Origin: an uncultured Ruminococcus sp. | GTDB taxonomy: Bacteria; Bacillota; Clostridia; Oscillospirales; Acutalibacteraceae | Direction: 5' to 3' | Length of the DNA: 6,562 nucleotides | Assembly (NCBI GenBank): GCA_902773155.1 | Contig: CACYDK010000151.1 | Span: 1 to 6,562 of the forward strand | Part shown: one piece after another, positions 6,323 to 6,562 of the stretch | Numbering within the stretch: the stretch's first letter is position 1 | Layout: each line of letters opens with the position of its first letter | Program-made: the position numbers and the translations under genes | The notes under the pieces: generated by a model | What the model saw: the letters and a program-made list of their open reading frames with translations, nothing else | Databases searched by the model: none | Told to the model about the DNA's origin: nothing

Positions 6323-6351
6323 TTGAAATAGCGCGGTTTATATAGTATAAT
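6323..6351 (+). promoter_or_regulatory. Strong near-consensus promoter
   Basis: TTGAAA (6323-6328) and a perfect TATAAT (6346-6351) are spaced by exactly 17 bases, with A-rich DNA just upstream. This is the best promoter in the window, of the kind seen before highly expressed RNAs or translation genes. The start point would be near 6358. Confidence 0.85.
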
Positions 6352-6357
6352 CTACCT

Positions 6358-6562
6358 TGCGTGACTGCGATATAGGGTGAACTACGCCCTTTTACGCGGT
6401 CCAGACTGCACAATGATATGCGTTGAAGCGGGAGGTTGCAGCCTTCGGGCTGGTTTTTCCGTGGAGTATGTCCGATTTTAAACCGGGCGAAAGAATAGTT
6501 TTTGAGCTGAGGAGTTAGGGGTTGCTATGCTCTGTAGGCTCGAAGTATGTCTGAAAGGTCCC
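6358..6562 (+). ncRNA. Structured leader or small RNA, cut by window edge
   Basis: About 205 bases follow the strong promoter without a credible coding frame. The 5' end folds as GCGTGA (6359-6364) with TTACGC (6392-6397), enclosing AGGGTG/CGCCCT (6374-6379 with 6385-6390). Next is a hairpin with arms 6429-6435 and 6455-6461, topped by CAGCC-TTCG-GGCTG (6439-6452), a classic UUCG tetraloop. The motif AGTATGTCYGA then occurs twice (6465-6475 and 6544-6554), each preceded by GGTTGC (6434-6439 and 6520-6525). None of the riboswitch, T-box, tmRNA, SRP or RNase P consensus sequences I know is evident. A long 5' leader of a translation-related operon, such as a ribosomal protein operon starting right of the window, is my first guess. 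An independent small RNA is the alternative. Confidence 0.5.

Noticed and set aside
6358..6562. Cobalamin, SAM, glycine or T-box riboswitch
   Set aside because: None of the consensus motifs I know for these classes is recognisable, and the transcript points away from cobO.

Overview
The window looks like a chromosomal segment of a Gram-positive, moderate-GC gut Clostridium-group bacterium, most likely a Ruminococcus-like member of the Oscillospiraceae. This is inferred from the mix of genes: secreted BspA-type leucine-rich-repeat and Ig-like (Big) surface proteins, a lipoprotein esterase, strong GGAGG ribosome binding sites and intergenic repeat blocks. No 16S rRNA or other phylogenetic marker is present. 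There is no CRISPR array, insertion sequence, phage gene or tRNA that I can support.

Layout. Bases 1-355 carry no gene. They hold a nested inverted repeat (13-99), a GC-richer hairpin-rich block that looks like a dispersed intergenic repeat (121-340), and a likely terminator (279-302). A minus-strand unit follows: a secreted LRR protein (356-1666), preceded by a short reading frame (1663-1988) that overlaps its start codon by ATGA but has no usable start codon and appears frame-broken. This unit is visibly more AT-rich than what follows.

From an extended -10 promoter at 2058, a plus-strand operon encodes TatD (2096-2857) and, 9 bases later, a lipoprotein alpha/beta-hydrolase esterase (2867-4012). 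An AT-rich hairpin element (4018-4129) separates this operon from a lysine-rich exported protein with Ig-like segments (4169-5485). A long hairpin (5511-5558) then serves both that gene and the convergent minus-strand corrinoid adenosyltransferase gene cobO (5591-6106). cobO has its own well-formed promoter at 6137-6165.

The right end (6323-6562) carries a near-consensus plus-strand promoter followed by about 205 bases of structured, non-coding sequence that runs off the edge. It is either a long mRNA leader or a small RNA.

How the genes work together. Three of the five intact proteins are exported (LRR protein, esterase lipoprotein, Ig-like protein), which fits a surface-active gut commensal; TatD and CobO are cytosolic housekeeping enzymes. 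No single pathway links all the genes. I see no convincing new multi-gene system. The two least explained items are the frame-broken gene coupled to the LRR gene and the unidentified structured transcript at the right edge.
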